The position numbers and the translations under genes are program-made. DNA of 49,715 nucleotides from Erythrobacter sp. WG (lineage in GTDB: Bacteria > Pseudomonadota > Alphaproteobacteria > Sphingomonadales > Sphingomonadaceae): NCBI RefSeq assembly GCF_026586795.1, contig NZ_JAPFGY010000025.1:1-49715 (forward strand), written 5' to 3'. Shown piece by piece: positions 16,035 through 25,854 of this stretch. Every line of letters begins with the position of its first letter. Position 1 is the stretch's first letter. Below the pieces are notes generated by a model that saw only the letters and a list, made by a program, of their open reading frames with translations, ran no database searches and was not told the DNA's origin.

Positions 16035-16454
16035 TCAGTCGCCGACGAAATCGCCCGGCGTGCCCCGGTGCGGGACCTCGTGGGTCGCCCAGTCGACGCC
16101 GCCCGGCGGCGGCGCGGGCGTTCCGGCGGGGCCGGCAGGCGCGGTCGGCTCGTGCTGGCGCAGGCGGTGGAGGTGGACCTTGGCGATCATGTTGGCGCTG
16201 ATCGGCGCGGTCATGAACAGGAACACCGAGACCAGCAGCTCGTGCGTCGTCCAGGTCCCGCGCGCGAGGTGAAACCACGCCACCGAAGCGACCAGCAGCG
16301 CGCCCAGCCCCAGCGTCGTCGCCTTGGTGGGCCCATGCAGCCGCTCCATCAGCGAGGGCAGGCGCACCAGCCCCCAGCTGCCGATCAGCGCGAAGCTGCC
16401 GCCGATCACGATCAGCGCGCTGACCAGCCATTGGGCAAAGGTCGCGGTGCTCAT
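16035..16454 (-). CDS. mnhG: Mrp/Pha cation:proton antiporter subunit G
   Basis: 139 residues with three membrane segments. GSWGLVRLPSLMERLHGPTK (residues ~28-47) is the recognisable MnhG/PhaG core. The C-terminal 40 residues are a Pro/Gly-rich cytoplasmic tail longer than in many homologues. It is the last gene of the Mrp operon, and its ATG overlaps the mnhF stop as ATGA. The complex exchanges Na+ or K+ for protons in the cytoplasmic membrane, supporting pH and salt balance. Confidence 0.93.
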   Translation of the reverse strand: MSTATFAQWLVSALIVIGGSFALIGSWGLVRLPSLMERLHGPTKATTLGLGALLVASVAWFHLARGTWTTHELLVSVFLFMTAPISANMIAKVHLHRLRQHEPTAPAGPAGTPAPPPGGVDWATHEVPHRGTPGDFVGD

Positions 16455-16720
16455 TCGATGATATCCCCCCGCAGCAGGAACTTGGCATAGGCGACCGTGC
16501 CGACGAAGCCCACCATCGCCAGCAGCAGCGCGGCCTCGAAGGCGGTGGCGCTGTCGGACGCGATGCCGATCAGGACGATGAGGCCGATCGCATTGATCAC
16601 CATCGTGTCCAGCGCGAGAATGCGGTCCGCCACCCCCGGCCCCTTGAACAGGCGCCACAGGTTCATCGCCAATGCCAGGCCCAGTGCCGCGAAGCCGAAG
16701 GCGAGCGCTCCCTCAATCAC
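16451..16720 (-). CDS. mnhF: Mrp/Pha antiporter subunit F
   Basis: 89 residues from a GTG start; three membrane helices. RLFKGPGVADRILALDTMVINAIGL (key pattern GPxxxDRxxALDT) is the MnhF signature. The start lies eight bases inside the end of mnhE, and the stop overlaps mnhG. GTG 16720 was chosen because no ATG precedes the signature at the right distance and the length then equals the family norm. Confidence 0.93.
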   Translation of the reverse strand: MIEGALAFGFAALGLALAMNLWRLFKGPGVADRILALDTMVINAIGLIVLIGIASDSATAFEAALLLAMVGFVGTVAYAKFLLRGDIIE

Positions 16721-17204
16721 TGAAGATCTCCTTGAGCCGCGCTTCGTAGCGAGTCTTGACCTTGGTGACCTCGGCGGCCGGATCAGGCGCGTGGAGCGCG
16801 TGGACCAGCAGGTAACGGCCGCAGGCGGAAACGTCGGCCGAGACCGTGCCGGGGGTGAGGCTGATCGTGCCGGCGAAGACGGTGATCGCCTCGGGGCTGG
16901 CGAGCTCGAGCGGGATGGCGAGCCAGGCGGGGCGCAGATCGCGGGTGCGCTTGAAGAGGATGATCCAGGCGACCTCGACATTGGCGACGAGGATGTCCCA
17001 CAGCACGATGCCCGCATAGGACAGCGCCGGGACGAACCGCACCCGCGGGCGGCCCGGCCACCACGGCGCGGTGAAGATCGGCACGACGATCCCGAACACG
17101 ATACCGAGGAACAGCGCGCCGAAGCTGACCTCGCCGACCATCACCATCCACATCACTACCAGCAAAACGCTGAGGCCGGGGTGGGGAAGCAGTCGCCGGG
17201 TCAT
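16713..17204 (-). CDS. mnhE: Mrp/Pha antiporter subunit E
   Basis: 163 residues, normal length. Two or three N-terminal membrane segments are followed by the conserved VANVEVAWIIL and by ITVFAGTISLTPGTVSADV, the hallmark of MnhE, whose C-terminal part is cytoplasmic. ATG 17204 overlaps the mnhD stop as ATGA. MnhE is needed for stability and activity of the complex. Confidence 0.95.
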   Translation of the reverse strand: MTRRLLPHPGLSVLLVVMWMVMVGEVSFGALFLGIVFGIVVPIFTAPWWPGRPRVRFVPALSYAGIVLWDILVANVEVAWIILFKRTRDLRPAWLAIPLELASPEAITVFAGTISLTPGTVSADVSACGRYLLVHALHAPDPAAEVTKVKTRYEARLKEIFSD

Positions 17205-18718
17205 GACACGGCGTCCTTGAGCACCGCGCGGACGCTCTGCGCGGGGTCGAGCACCTGCGCGGCGGCGGCGCCCGCATAGCCGCTCGCCCAGCCCGCGCCG
17301 ACCGACCACGCCGCCAGCAGGGCGAGCGCGATGGCGGGCGCGGCGAGGTCATGGCGGGTCGCGGGGGCGGGCGGCACCTCGCAATCGGCGGACTTCCAGA
17401 ACACCGCGCTCCCCACCCGCGCGAAGCCGACGACGCCGAGGAAGGTTGTGCAGAGGATCACGCCCCACGCCCAGCCCCAGTCGGGCAGGACGGCAACGGA
17501 CTTCAGGATCAGCAGCTTGCCGATGAAGCCCGACAGCGGCGGCAGGCCGGAGGCGGCGATCGCGGCGGCCATGAACATCAGCGCGACCGTGCCTCTGCCG
17601 GCGAAGGCCGGGCCGGGGCTTGCCGCATCGCCGAAGCTCCCGCGCCGCCGCGCCGCGACATCGGCGACGAGGAACAGCGCGGCCGCCGCCAAGGTCGAGT
17701 GGACGAGGTAGTAGAGCGCGGCGCCGAGGCTCTCGGCGCTCCATCCGGCGACCGCGATCATCAGCGTGCCAGTCGATCCGATCACCGCATAGGCGGCCTG
17801 CTCGGCCATCGAGCGGGCGACGAACACCCCGGCAAAGCCGATCACGGCGCTCGCCAGCGCGGCGGGGAGGAGGAAGGGCGCCGGCACCCAGGCGGCCGCG
17901 CCCGCGCCCTCGCCGAACACCTGCGGGACGACGCGGATCAGCGAATAGACCCCGACCTTGGTCATGATCGCGAACAGCGCGGCGACCGCCGGGGTCGATA
18001 CCGCATAGGTCCGCATCAGCCACAGGTGCAGCGGCGCGACCGCCGCCTTCAGCGCGAAGACGCTCACCAGCAGCAACCCGCCGATTCGCAGCAGCCCCTG
18101 GTCCGCCGCCGGCACCGCCGCGACCCGCAGCCCCATGTCGGCCATGTTGAGCGTGCCGGTCAGCGCATAGAGGATCCCCAGCGCGATCAGGAACAGCGAG
18201 GAGCCGACAAGGTTCACCACCACATATTGCACCCCCGCCTTCAGCCGGCCCGCGCCCTGTCCGTGCAGCATCAGGCCATAGGAGGCGATCAGCAGCACCT
18301 CGAAGAACACGAAGAGGTTGAACAGGTCCCCGGTGAGGAAGGCGCCATTGAGGCCCATCAGCTGGAACTGGAACAGCGGGTGGAAGTGCCACCCCTTGCG
18401 ATCGGCGCGGGTCAGCACCGCGTGGGAAAAGGCGATCAGCGCCAGCACCGCGGTCAGCACCAGCATCATCGCCGCGAGCCGGTCGGCGACCAGCACGATG
18501 CCGAAAGGCGCCGGCCACGAGCCGAGCGCATAGGACCGGATCGTCCCGTCGCCCGCCTCGGCAAGCAGCGCCAGCGCGCAGGCCAGCAGCGACAGCAGCG
18601 AGGCGAGCCCGATGCCCACCGCCAGCACTCGCCGCCGCAGCATCGCCAAGAGCGCGAGCGGCCCGGCCAGCGCGGGGATCAGCACCGGCAGGATGGTGAG
18701 GTGCGCCGCCCAGCTCAC
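17201..18718 (-). CDS. mnhD: Mrp/Pha antiporter subunit D (NuoN/NuoM-like)
   Basis: 505 residues, polytopic, about 14 helices. Conserved features of the complex I-like proton channel subunits are visible: NLFVFFEVLLIASYGL (Glu in TM5), LKAAVAPLHLWLMRTYAVSTPAVAAL, then TKVGVYSLIRV (Lys), and SGLPPLSGFIGKLLILK. GTG 18718 overlaps the mnhC stop as GTGA, and no in-frame ATG fits better. In the Mrp complex subunits A and D are thought to carry the ion-translocating channels. Confidence 0.95.
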   Translation of the reverse strand: MSWAAHLTILPVLIPALAGPLALLAMLRRRVLAVGIGLASLLSLLACALALLAEAGDGTIRSYALGSWPAPFGIVLVADRLAAMMLVLTAVLALIAFSHAVLTRADRKGWHFHPLFQFQLMGLNGAFLTGDLFNLFVFFEVLLIASYGLMLHGQGAGRLKAGVQYVVVNLVGSSLFLIALGILYALTGTLNMADMGLRVAAVPAADQGLLRIGGLLLVSVFALKAAVAPLHLWLMRTYAVSTPAVAALFAIMTKVGVYSLIRVVPQVFGEGAGAAAWVPAPFLLPAALASAVIGFAGVFVARSMAEQAAYAVIGSTGTLMIAVAGWSAESLGAALYYLVHSTLAAAALFLVADVAARRRGSFGDAASPGPAFAGRGTVALMFMAAAIAASGLPPLSGFIGKLLILKSVAVLPDWGWAWGVILCTTFLGVVGFARVGSAVFWKSADCEVPPAPATRHDLAAPAIALALLAAWSVGAGWASGYAGAAAAQVLDPAQSVRAVLKDAVS

Positions 18719-19113
18719 AGGCGGGTCTCCTGCCCGCCATCGCCTTGGGGCGCGTCGCCAAGCCCATCCTGCCGGTCGCAGGGCACCTTGTCGCCGTCGA
18801 CATGGTCGCTGCCGGTCTCGAGAAAACTGCGCAGCGCAAGGATCACCACGAAGGCGGTCATGCCGAAGGTGATGACGATCGCGGTCAGGACCAGCGCCTG
18901 GGGGAGCGGATCGGTGTATTCGCTCACGCCTGCGTCCCAGATCGGCGGGCGGCCGACGACCAGCCGGCCGCTCGCGAAAAGGAACAGGTTGACCGCATAG
19001 GAGATCAGCGTGAGGCCCAGCACCACCTGGAAGGTGCGGGCGCGCAGGGCGAGGTAGATCCCCGCGCCGACCAGCACGCCGATCGCGCTTGCGACCATGA
19101 ATTCGTAGGTCAT
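18715..19113 (-). CDS. mnhC: Mrp/Pha antiporter subunit C (NuoK-like)
   Basis: 132 residues with three helices. GVLVGAGIYLALRARTFQVVLGLTLISYAVNLFLF (key residues G-x-Y-L-x-L, then GL-x-LxSxAxNL) matches the NuoK/MnhC family, as does PLPQALVLTAIVITFGMTA, which is nearly invariant. The C-terminal tail is charged. Both ends overlap neighbours by four bases. Confidence 0.95.
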   Translation of the reverse strand: MTYEFMVASAIGVLVGAGIYLALRARTFQVVLGLTLISYAVNLFLFASGRLVVGRPPIWDAGVSEYTDPLPQALVLTAIVITFGMTAFVVILALRSFLETGSDHVDGDKVPCDRQDGLGDAPQGDGGQETRL

Positions 19114-21947
19114 GGCTGGCCCCCTTCCGCCGTGCCGGCGGCGCGCGCGGCGCGCTGCGAGACATGGCTGAGCTGCGCCAGCGCCAGAATCACCGCGCCG
19201 ACCACGGTCAGGAACACGCCGGTGTCGAACAGCATCGCGCTCGCCAGTTCGAACTTGCCGATCAGCGGCAGGCTGAAATAGTCGAACCACGAGGTGAGGA
19301 AGTCCGCGCCGAGCAGCATTGCGCCGACGCCCGTCGCCCAGGCAGCGAGGATGCCCCAGCCGATCAGCTGGTGCTCGCCGAAGGGTTTCCTCGCATCCGA
19401 CCAGTCGAACCCGGCGGCGAGATACTGGACGAGGAAGGCGATCGCGACGACCAGCGCGGCGATGAAGCCGCCGCCCGGCTGGTTGTGACCGCGCAGGAAC
19501 AGGAAGATGCCGACCATCAGCGTCAGCGGCAGGATGATCCGGCTCGCGGCGACCAGCATCATCGGATGGCGTTCGGGAGAGCGCGGCATTTCGTCCCGCC
19601 AGGCGCGCAGGCGTGCGCCGGCCGCCCCGATCGCGGCGGTGTCGAGCAGCGCGAAGATGCCGAGGCCGGCGATGCCCAGCACGATGATCTCGCCAAAAGT
19701 GTCGAAGCCGCGGAAGTCGACGAGGATCACGTTGACCACGTTGGTCCCGCCCCCACCCGGCTTGGCATTGGCGAGGTGATAGGCGGCGATGCTCGGGCCA
19801 GGATCGCGGGTCAGCATCGCCCAAGCGATCCCGCCGACCAGCAGCCCGCCGGTGATCGCCAGCCCCGCGTCGGCCCACTTGCGCGGCACGCTGGAGATGT
19901 TGGGCGGGTTCTTGGGCAAGAGGTTCAAGGCGAGCAGCAGCAGCAGCACCGTCACCACCTCGACCGAGATCTGGGTCAGCGCGAGGTCGGGCGCGGAGAA
20001 CTGGACGAAGGCGAGCGACACGACGAGGCCGATCACGCTGATGTAAATCAGCACCCGCAAGCGGTTGGCGCTGTCGTTCACCACCGCTGCCGTCGCCCCG
20101 ATCAGGAGCACCCAGGCGACGATGCCCGGAACGCTCGCCGGGATGCCGGTGCGCGCGCCGGTCAGCACCCCGCCGCTCATCGCGCCGTCGATCACCAGCA
20201 GCGCGGTGACGGCGAACGTGACGAAGAGCATGATCTGGAGCCGCGGCGTGTGCGTGGCGACGATTGCCTTTCTCACCCAGGTGTCGGCAAAGCGCATCAC
20301 GAGGTCGAACAGCAGCTTGGCATCGGGCAGCGGCGCGCGCTCCCACGCGGCGAGGAGGCGGTGGTGGAGCCCCATCAGCAGCATCCCGCCGATCACCGCT
20401 GCAAGGCTGAGCGCGAGCGCGAGGTTGAGCCCGTGCCACAGCGCCAGCTCGACCACGGGCGTCGCGCCGCCCGTCACCGCGCCCGTCGCCGCCGCGACCA
20501 GCGGGGCGGCGAGACTCATCGGTACGAGCCCGAGCAGCACCGCCAGCGCCGTCAGCAGCGCCGGACCGCCCCACATCCCCGCGCCCGGATCATGCGCGCG
20601 GGCGAAGGGCTCCGGCTCGCGCGGGCGCCCGAAGAAGAGATGCAGCGCGAGGCGCAGCGAATAGGCGACCGAGAAGGTCGCACCCAGCGTCGCCAGCACC
20701 GGCAGCAGCCAGGCGACGCCGAACAGCGCGAGCTTGGGAGTCTGGTAGAGCATCAGCTCCTTGGAGATGAACCCGCCCAGCGGCGGCAGACCCGCCATAG
20801 AGGCGGCGGCGAGGGTTGCGATCACGGCGGTGATCGGCATCGCCGTGGCGAGCCCGCCGAGGCGGCGGATGTCGCGCGTGCCGGTCTCGTGCTCGACGAT
20901 CCCCGCGCTCATGAACAGCGCGGCCTTGAAGGCGGCGTGGTTGAGGATGTGCAGCACCGCAGCCATCGCCGCCGCCTCGAGGCTGAAGCCGAGCAGCATC
21001 ACCAGCATCCCGAGTTGGCTGATCGTTGAGTAGGCAAGGATGCTTTTCAGGTCGTGCCGGAACAGCGCGACGACCGCGCCGAGGATCATCGTCACCAGGC
21101 CGACGCTGGTGACGGTGACGGTGTAGAGCTCGGTCCCCGCCAGCACCGGCCACAGGCGGGCGAGGAGGAAGACGCCGGCTTTCACCATCGTCGCCGAGTG
21201 CAGGTAGGCGCTGACCGGCGAGGGTGCGGCCATCGCGTGGGGAAGCCAGAAGTGGAACGGGAACTGCGCGGACTTGGTGAAGCAGCCGATCAGGACCAGG
21301 GTCAGGATCGCCGGGTAGAGCGGCGAGGCGCGCACCACGTCGCCGCTCGCGAGAATCGCCCGCAGGTCGAAGCTCCCCGCCGCAAGGCCCAGCAGCACCA
21401 TCCCCCCGATCAGCGCGAGACCCCCGCCCCCGGTCACCGCCAGCGCCATGCGCGCCCCCTGCCGCGCCTCGGCCTTGTGCTGCCAGAAGCCGATGAGGAG
21501 GAAGGAGGCGAGGCTGGTCATCTCCCAGAAGACCAGCAGCAGCAGCACGTTGCCGGCGATGACGATCCCGAGCATCGCCCCCTGGAACAGCATCAGGCTG
21601 GCGAAGAAGCGCCCGGTGTCTTCGTCCTTGTAGAGGTAGGCATGGGCGAAGATCACCACGAGGAGGCCAATGCCGAGGATCAGCAGGCCGAACAGCCACC
21701 CCAGCGGATCGACGATCAGCGCGAGGTCGAGGCCCAGCGCCGGGACCCAGGACCAGCTCGCCTGCGGGATAGCGCCGCCGCCCAGCGCAGGGCCGGAAAG
21801 GCTGGCAAGCAGTGCGAGGCCCCCTGCGCTCGCCCCGCCGGCGATGGCCGAATGCACCGCGCGCGGGGACCCATGCAGCAGCGCGATGGCGAGCGCGGCC
21901 GCGAAGGGAAGCAACACCAGCGTCAGAAGCGTCAAGGCTACAGCCAT
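19110..21947 (-). CDS. mnhA: Mrp/Pha antiporter fused subunit A-B
   Basis: 945 residues. The first ~500 are NuoL-like: LLVFWEMTSLASFLLIGFW, SAQFPFHFWLPHAMAAPSPV, SAYLHSATMVKAGVFLLARLW and ILNHAAFKAALFMSAG are all present. The middle holds the MbhE/NuoJ-like segment (NANRLR-type ANRLRVLIYISVIGL, LALTQISVEVVTVLLLLL). The last ~140 (SRIILPLTLMVGIFLFLRGH, then QPGGGFIAAL) form the MnhB domain, so A and B are one protein, as in the six-gene PhaAB type of alphaproteobacteria. ATG 21947 is preceded by GGAAGGA about 14 bases away, a long spacing; an upstream in-frame start at 22,022 is possible but adds non-hydrophobic sequence. Confidence 0.94.
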   Translation of the reverse strand: MAVALTLLTLVLLPFAAALAIALLHGSPRAVHSAIAGGASAGGLALLASLSGPALGGGAIPQASWSWVPALGLDLALIVDPLGWLFGLLILGIGLLVVIFAHAYLYKDEDTGRFFASLMLFQGAMLGIVIAGNVLLLLVFWEMTSLASFLLIGFWQHKAEARQGARMALAVTGGGGLALIGGMVLLGLAAGSFDLRAILASGDVVRASPLYPAILTLVLIGCFTKSAQFPFHFWLPHAMAAPSPVSAYLHSATMVKAGVFLLARLWPVLAGTELYTVTVTSVGLVTMILGAVVALFRHDLKSILAYSTISQLGMLVMLLGFSLEAAAMAAVLHILNHAAFKAALFMSAGIVEHETGTRDIRRLGGLATAMPITAVIATLAAASMAGLPPLGGFISKELMLYQTPKLALFGVAWLLPVLATLGATFSVAYSLRLALHLFFGRPREPEPFARAHDPGAGMWGGPALLTALAVLLGLVPMSLAAPLVAAATGAVTGGATPVVELALWHGLNLALALSLAAVIGGMLLMGLHHRLLAAWERAPLPDAKLLFDLVMRFADTWVRKAIVATHTPRLQIMLFVTFAVTALLVIDGAMSGGVLTGARTGIPASVPGIVAWVLLIGATAAVVNDSANRLRVLIYISVIGLVVSLAFVQFSAPDLALTQISVEVVTVLLLLLALNLLPKNPPNISSVPRKWADAGLAITGGLLVGGIAWAMLTRDPGPSIAAYHLANAKPGGGGTNVVNVILVDFRGFDTFGEIIVLGIAGLGIFALLDTAAIGAAGARLRAWRDEMPRSPERHPMMLVAASRIILPLTLMVGIFLFLRGHNQPGGGFIAALVVAIAFLVQYLAAGFDWSDARKPFGEHQLIGWGILAAWATGVGAMLLGADFLTSWFDYFSLPLIGKFELASAMLFDTGVFLTVVGAVILALAQLSHVSQRAARAAGTAEGGQP

Positions 21948-22091
21948 GGCGGCGCTCGTGGTCCTTCCCTTGGGTGATCGGGCGTCGTTGCGGAAAGCCG
22001 GGATGGCGGTCCCGGTCGGCATAGACGAGCGTCTCGCCTCAAGACAACCCGGTGCGGGCGGCGGCGTTCCCGCCGGGCGGCGTATGGGGCG

Positions 22092-22643
<552 letters not shown>

Positions 22644-22678
22644 GACGGGCAGGCCCCTTTCGGCCCCCTCAAAGCAGA

Positions 22679-22711
22679 GCGCCCCGCCATCCGCAAGGGA
22701 TGACGGGGCGC
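22679..22711 (-). terminator. Hairpin terminator after petC
   Basis: Arms GCGCCCCGCCATCC (22679-22692) and GGATGACGGGGCGC (22698-22711) pair with one mismatch around a five-base loop, 24 bases beyond the petC stop. On the minus strand the stem is followed by TCTGCTTTG, only a weak U-tract. Its position between petC and apt supports termination of the bc1 operon here. Confidence 0.65.
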
Positions 22712-22734
22712 CGCTGTGTCGGTGGCCGAGCCGC

Positions 22735-23565
22735 TTAGCGCTTCTTCGGCTTAACCCCGGCCCAGATCTGCTTGTAGCTGAGGAAGGCCAGCGTGGTGGC
22801 GAACAGCAGGAAGCCGATCACGAACCAGCCGGTCTGCTTGCGCTGGATCAGCGAAGGCTCGGCGGTCCAGGTCAGGAACGCGGCGACGTCCTTCGCCATG
22901 TCGGCGGTGGTGTTGGGCGAACCGTCGGCGAAGGTCACCTGCCCGTCGCTCAGCGGCGCCGGCATGGCGATCGTCACGTTCGGGAAGTGCTTGTTGAAGT
23001 AGAGCCCGTCGGGCACCTCGAAGCCGACCTTGGCGGCCTTCGCCGGATCGGGTTCGCCATAGCCCAGCATCAGGTCATAGACGTAATTCGACCCGTCGTG
23101 ACGCGCCTTGGTGATGAGCGAGAGATCCGGCGGGACGCCCTGGCCGGCATAGTACACCGGCGGGAAGGCATCGGTCGGCTTGCCGGGGTTTTCGACCTTG
23201 TCGCCGGTGGTCGGATCGATGCTCGGGATCGTCCAGGTCGCCGCTTCGGCCGCGACCTCGTTCTCGGTATAGCCGAGCTGCTGGAGGTTGCGGAAGGCGA
23301 CGAACTTCAGGCTGTGGCAGCCCGCGCAGACTTCCTTGTAGACCTGGTAGCCGCGCTGCAGCTGGGCATAGTCCCAGCGGCCGAACGGACCGTCGAAGGA
23401 AAAGCCGCCCTTGGGGCCGTGGCCATGCTCGTAGAAGGCATAGGACGGCTGCTGTTCCGGCTTGGGGCCGAAGGCGAGGTTGTAGGCACCGGGCAGGAGC
23501 GACCAGAACAGCAGCACCAGGGTGATGCCGAGGCCTGCGATGATGCCGCCGAGACGAATGGTCAT
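22735..23565 (-). CDS. petC: Cytochrome c1 of the bc1 complex
   Basis: 276 residues. Heme c is bound by CAGCH (80-84), and Met200 in AMPAPL is the likely axial ligand. A hydrophobic N-terminal segment (residues ~7-28) serves for export, and a single C-terminal helix (about 245-263) followed by KPKKR anchors it with the heme domain in the periplasm. It is the last gene of petABC, 57 bases after petB. It passes electrons from the Rieske protein to soluble or membrane cytochrome c. Confidence 0.95.
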   Translation of the reverse strand: MTIRLGGIIAGLGITLVLLFWSLLPGAYNLAFGPKPEQQPSYAFYEHGHGPKGGFSFDGPFGRWDYAQLQRGYQVYKEVCAGCHSLKFVAFRNLQQLGYTENEVAAEAATWTIPSIDPTTGDKVENPGKPTDAFPPVYYAGQGVPPDLSLITKARHDGSNYVYDLMLGYGEPDPAKAAKVGFEVPDGLYFNKHFPNVTIAMPAPLSDGQVTFADGSPNTTADMAKDVAAFLTWTAEPSLIQRKQTGWFVIGFLLFATTLAFLSYKQIWAGVKPKKR

Positions 23566-23622
23566 GTCCGAACTCTTTCTCGTTGTCGGTTCAGATTGCG
23601 TGAGGGCTGCGGGGCTGGCCGA

Positions 23623-24999
23623 TCACTCGGCCGGTTGCAGCGAGCCGTCGGTGGCGGTGCCGGGCAGGCCCTCGACAACGCTTTCGGGAGGGATCGCGCC
23701 GCCGCCCGAGGTGCTGCCCGGCTTGTCGCCGCCGAGCACCGCGTCGGTGATCGAGAAGGGCAGGGGCTTGGGCACTTCGATCTGGCTGACGATCGGCAGG
23801 ATCACCAGGAAGTGGAGGAAGTAGTAGGCCGTCGCGATCTGGCTGATGATCACGTAGGGCTCTTCCGCCGGGGCGCCGCCGCAGATGAACAGCGCGATCA
23901 TGCACGGGATCAGGCCGAACCAGAAGAACTTGCGGAACAGCGGGCGGTAGTGACCCGAACGCACCGGGCTCTTGTCGAGCCAGGGGAGGATGAACCACAA
24001 GAGGATCGAGCCGAACATCGCGATCACGCCGAGCAGCTTCGCCGGGATCAGGGTGATGCCGGTGAAGGGGATCGTGAGGTCGCCGGTGAAGGCGCGCAGG
24101 ATCGCGTAGAACGGCCAGAAGTACCATTCGGGCACGATGTGCGCAGGCGTCGAGAGCGGGTTCGCCTCGATGTAGTTGTCCGGGTGGCCCAGCGCGTTCG
24201 GCAGGAAGAACACCATGGTCATGAACAGGATCAGGACCACGCCGAGGCCGAAGCCGTCCTTCGCCGTGTAGTAGGGGTGGAACGGCACGGTGTCCGATTC
24301 CTGCTTCACTTCCACGCCGGTCGGGTTCGACGAGCCGGGGATGTGCAGCGCCCAGATGTGCAGGATCACGACGCCCGCGATCACGAAGGGCAGCAGGAAG
24401 TGCAGCGAGAAGAAGCGGTTCAGCGCGGCGTTGTCCGGCGCGAAGCCGCCCAGCAGCCACACCTGCAGCGGCTCGCCAACCAGCGGGATTGCCGAGAACA
24501 GGCCGGTGATGACCTGCGCGCCCCAGAAGCTCATCTGGCCCCACGGCAGCACGTAGCCCATGAAGGCGGTCGCCATCATGAGGAGGAAGATCACCACGCC
24601 CAGCAGCCAGATCATCTCGCGCGGGGCCTTGTACGACGAGTAGAAGAACCCGCGGAAGATGTGCATGTAGATGACGATGAAGAAGAAGCTCGCCCCGTTG
24701 GCGTGGGCGTAGCGCAGCATCCAGCCGTAGTTCACGTCGCGCATGATGTGCTCGACCGTGGCGAAGGCAACGAGGCCGTTGGCCGCGTAGTGCATCGCCA
24801 GCACCACCCCGGTGACGATCTGCACCACCAGGAAGAAGCCGGCGAGCACGCCGAAATTCCACATATAGTTGAGGTTGCGCGGCACCGGATAGCCGGCGCC
24901 CACCGCGTTGTAGACGAGCCGCGGAAGCGGCAATTTCTCGTCAAGCCACTTGGTAACAGCGGTTTGCGGTTCGTATTGCTTGGCCCAGGCGAAACTCAT
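23623..24999 (-). CDS. petB: Cytochrome b of the bc1 complex
   Basis: 458 residues with eight helices. Heme ligands are likely His99, His113, His200 and His214, and the quinol-site PEWY motif is at 290-293. The protein is a fused, full-length cytochrome b rather than the split b6/subunit IV type. The C-terminus has a 45-residue Gly/Pro/Ser-rich tail beyond the last helix, longer than in mitochondrial homologues. It begins 66 bases after petA. Confidence 0.97.
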   Translation of the reverse strand: MSFAWAKQYEPQTAVTKWLDEKLPLPRLVYNAVGAGYPVPRNLNYMWNFGVLAGFFLVVQIVTGVVLAMHYAANGLVAFATVEHIMRDVNYGWMLRYAHANGASFFFIVIYMHIFRGFFYSSYKAPREMIWLLGVVIFLLMMATAFMGYVLPWGQMSFWGAQVITGLFSAIPLVGEPLQVWLLGGFAPDNAALNRFFSLHFLLPFVIAGVVILHIWALHIPGSSNPTGVEVKQESDTVPFHPYYTAKDGFGLGVVLILFMTMVFFLPNALGHPDNYIEANPLSTPAHIVPEWYFWPFYAILRAFTGDLTIPFTGITLIPAKLLGVIAMFGSILLWFILPWLDKSPVRSGHYRPLFRKFFWFGLIPCMIALFICGGAPAEEPYVIISQIATAYYFLHFLVILPIVSQIEVPKPLPFSITDAVLGGDKPGSTSGGGAIPPESVVEGLPGTATDGSLQPAE

Positions 25000-25065
25000 G
25001 GCGTTCTCTCGGCTTGATCGATGTGGAAGGTCGGTCGGTTGTTGTTATTGGCTAGCTACGCAAGC

Positions 25066-25629
25066 TCAACCCACGCGGACGACGGTATCGGACTTAAATT
25101 CGTAATCCGGCACGACGAGGTTCTTGGGCGCCGGACCTTTGCGGATGCGCGCGGCGGTGTCGTAGTGGGAACCGTGGCACGGACAGAAATAGCCGCCGAA
25201 ATCACCCTTGCTCTCGCCTTCGGCCGCGCCCAGCGGCACGCAGCCGAGGTGGGTGCACACGCCCATTGTGATCAGCATATCCTCGTGGCCCGGCTTGGTG
25301 CGGTCGGCGAGGGTCTGGGGGTCACGCAGCGAGGCGACGTCGACCTTGTTGGCCTCCTCAACCTCGGCCGGGGTCAGGCGGCGCACGAACAGCGGCTGCT
25401 TGCGGAACGAGGCCTTGATCGCCTGGCCGGGCTGGATCGCGCTCACGTCGATGTCGGTCGAGCTCGCCGCGAGCACATCGGCGGACGGCGACATCTGGCT
25501 GATCAGCGGCAGCAGCACCGATGCCGCGCCGACGCCAGCGGTGCTCAGCGCGGCAATGTGGATCCAGTCGCGGCGACGCACGCCGTCATCGTTGGTGAGG
25601 TCGGTCGTGGCGGCCGGTTCAGTAGCCAT
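25066..25629 (-). CDS. petA: Ubiquinol-cytochrome c reductase iron-sulfur (Rieske) subunit
   Basis: 187 residues. The 2Fe-2S cluster boxes are CTHLGC (125-130) and CPCHGSH (149-155), with two Cys and two His as ligands plus the disulfide pair. The N-terminus carries a Tat-type signal anchor (VRRRDW at 17-22 before a hydrophobic stretch), so the folded domain is moved to the periplasm. It is the first gene of the petABC operon. The 225 bases upstream to pgeF must contain its promoter. Confidence 0.97.
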   Translation of the reverse strand: MATEPAATTDLTNDDGVRRRDWIHIAALSTAGVGAASVLLPLISQMSPSADVLAASSTDIDVSAIQPGQAIKASFRKQPLFVRRLTPAEVEEANKVDVASLRDPQTLADRTKPGHEDMLITMGVCTHLGCVPLGAAEGESKGDFGGYFCPCHGSHYDTAARIRKGPAPKNLVVPDYEFKSDTVVRVG

Positions 25630-25789
25630 TTCGTCTTACCCTGCTCGTTTTGCCGCGGCGGAAAAAAGCCCGCGCGGCGTGTGTTCCCGTGGCGGGGCCG
25701 GGCCCCGGTCCGATCCGTCGATTGATCCCCGCTCCGGTCCATTCAGCGCCGCTGCGGCGCGCTTGGCCCGAAACTTGGGGGGCAATTAA

Positions 25790-25826
25790 CGACAATCGAG
25801 CGAAAATCCAACATCGTTTTCGTCAA
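25790..25826 (-). promoter_or_regulatory. Candidate petABC promoter region
   Basis: On the minus strand TTGACG (complement of 25821-25826) matches the alphaproteobacterial -35 consensus. Downstream a TTGGAT, 17 bases, TAATTG arrangement is a second candidate pair. This AT-rich patch in an otherwise GC-rich gap lies about 165-200 bases before petA, implying a long leader. The -10 assignment is uncertain. Confidence 0.3.
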
Positions 25827-25854
25827 GCCGCGTTCGCCCGCGTGCAAGGCTCTC

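Noticed and set aside
25655..25690. Hairpin with six T on the minus strand in the petA leader, possible attenuator
   Set aside because: Only a short CCGCGCGG palindrome precedes the T-run and no alternative pairing was evident.
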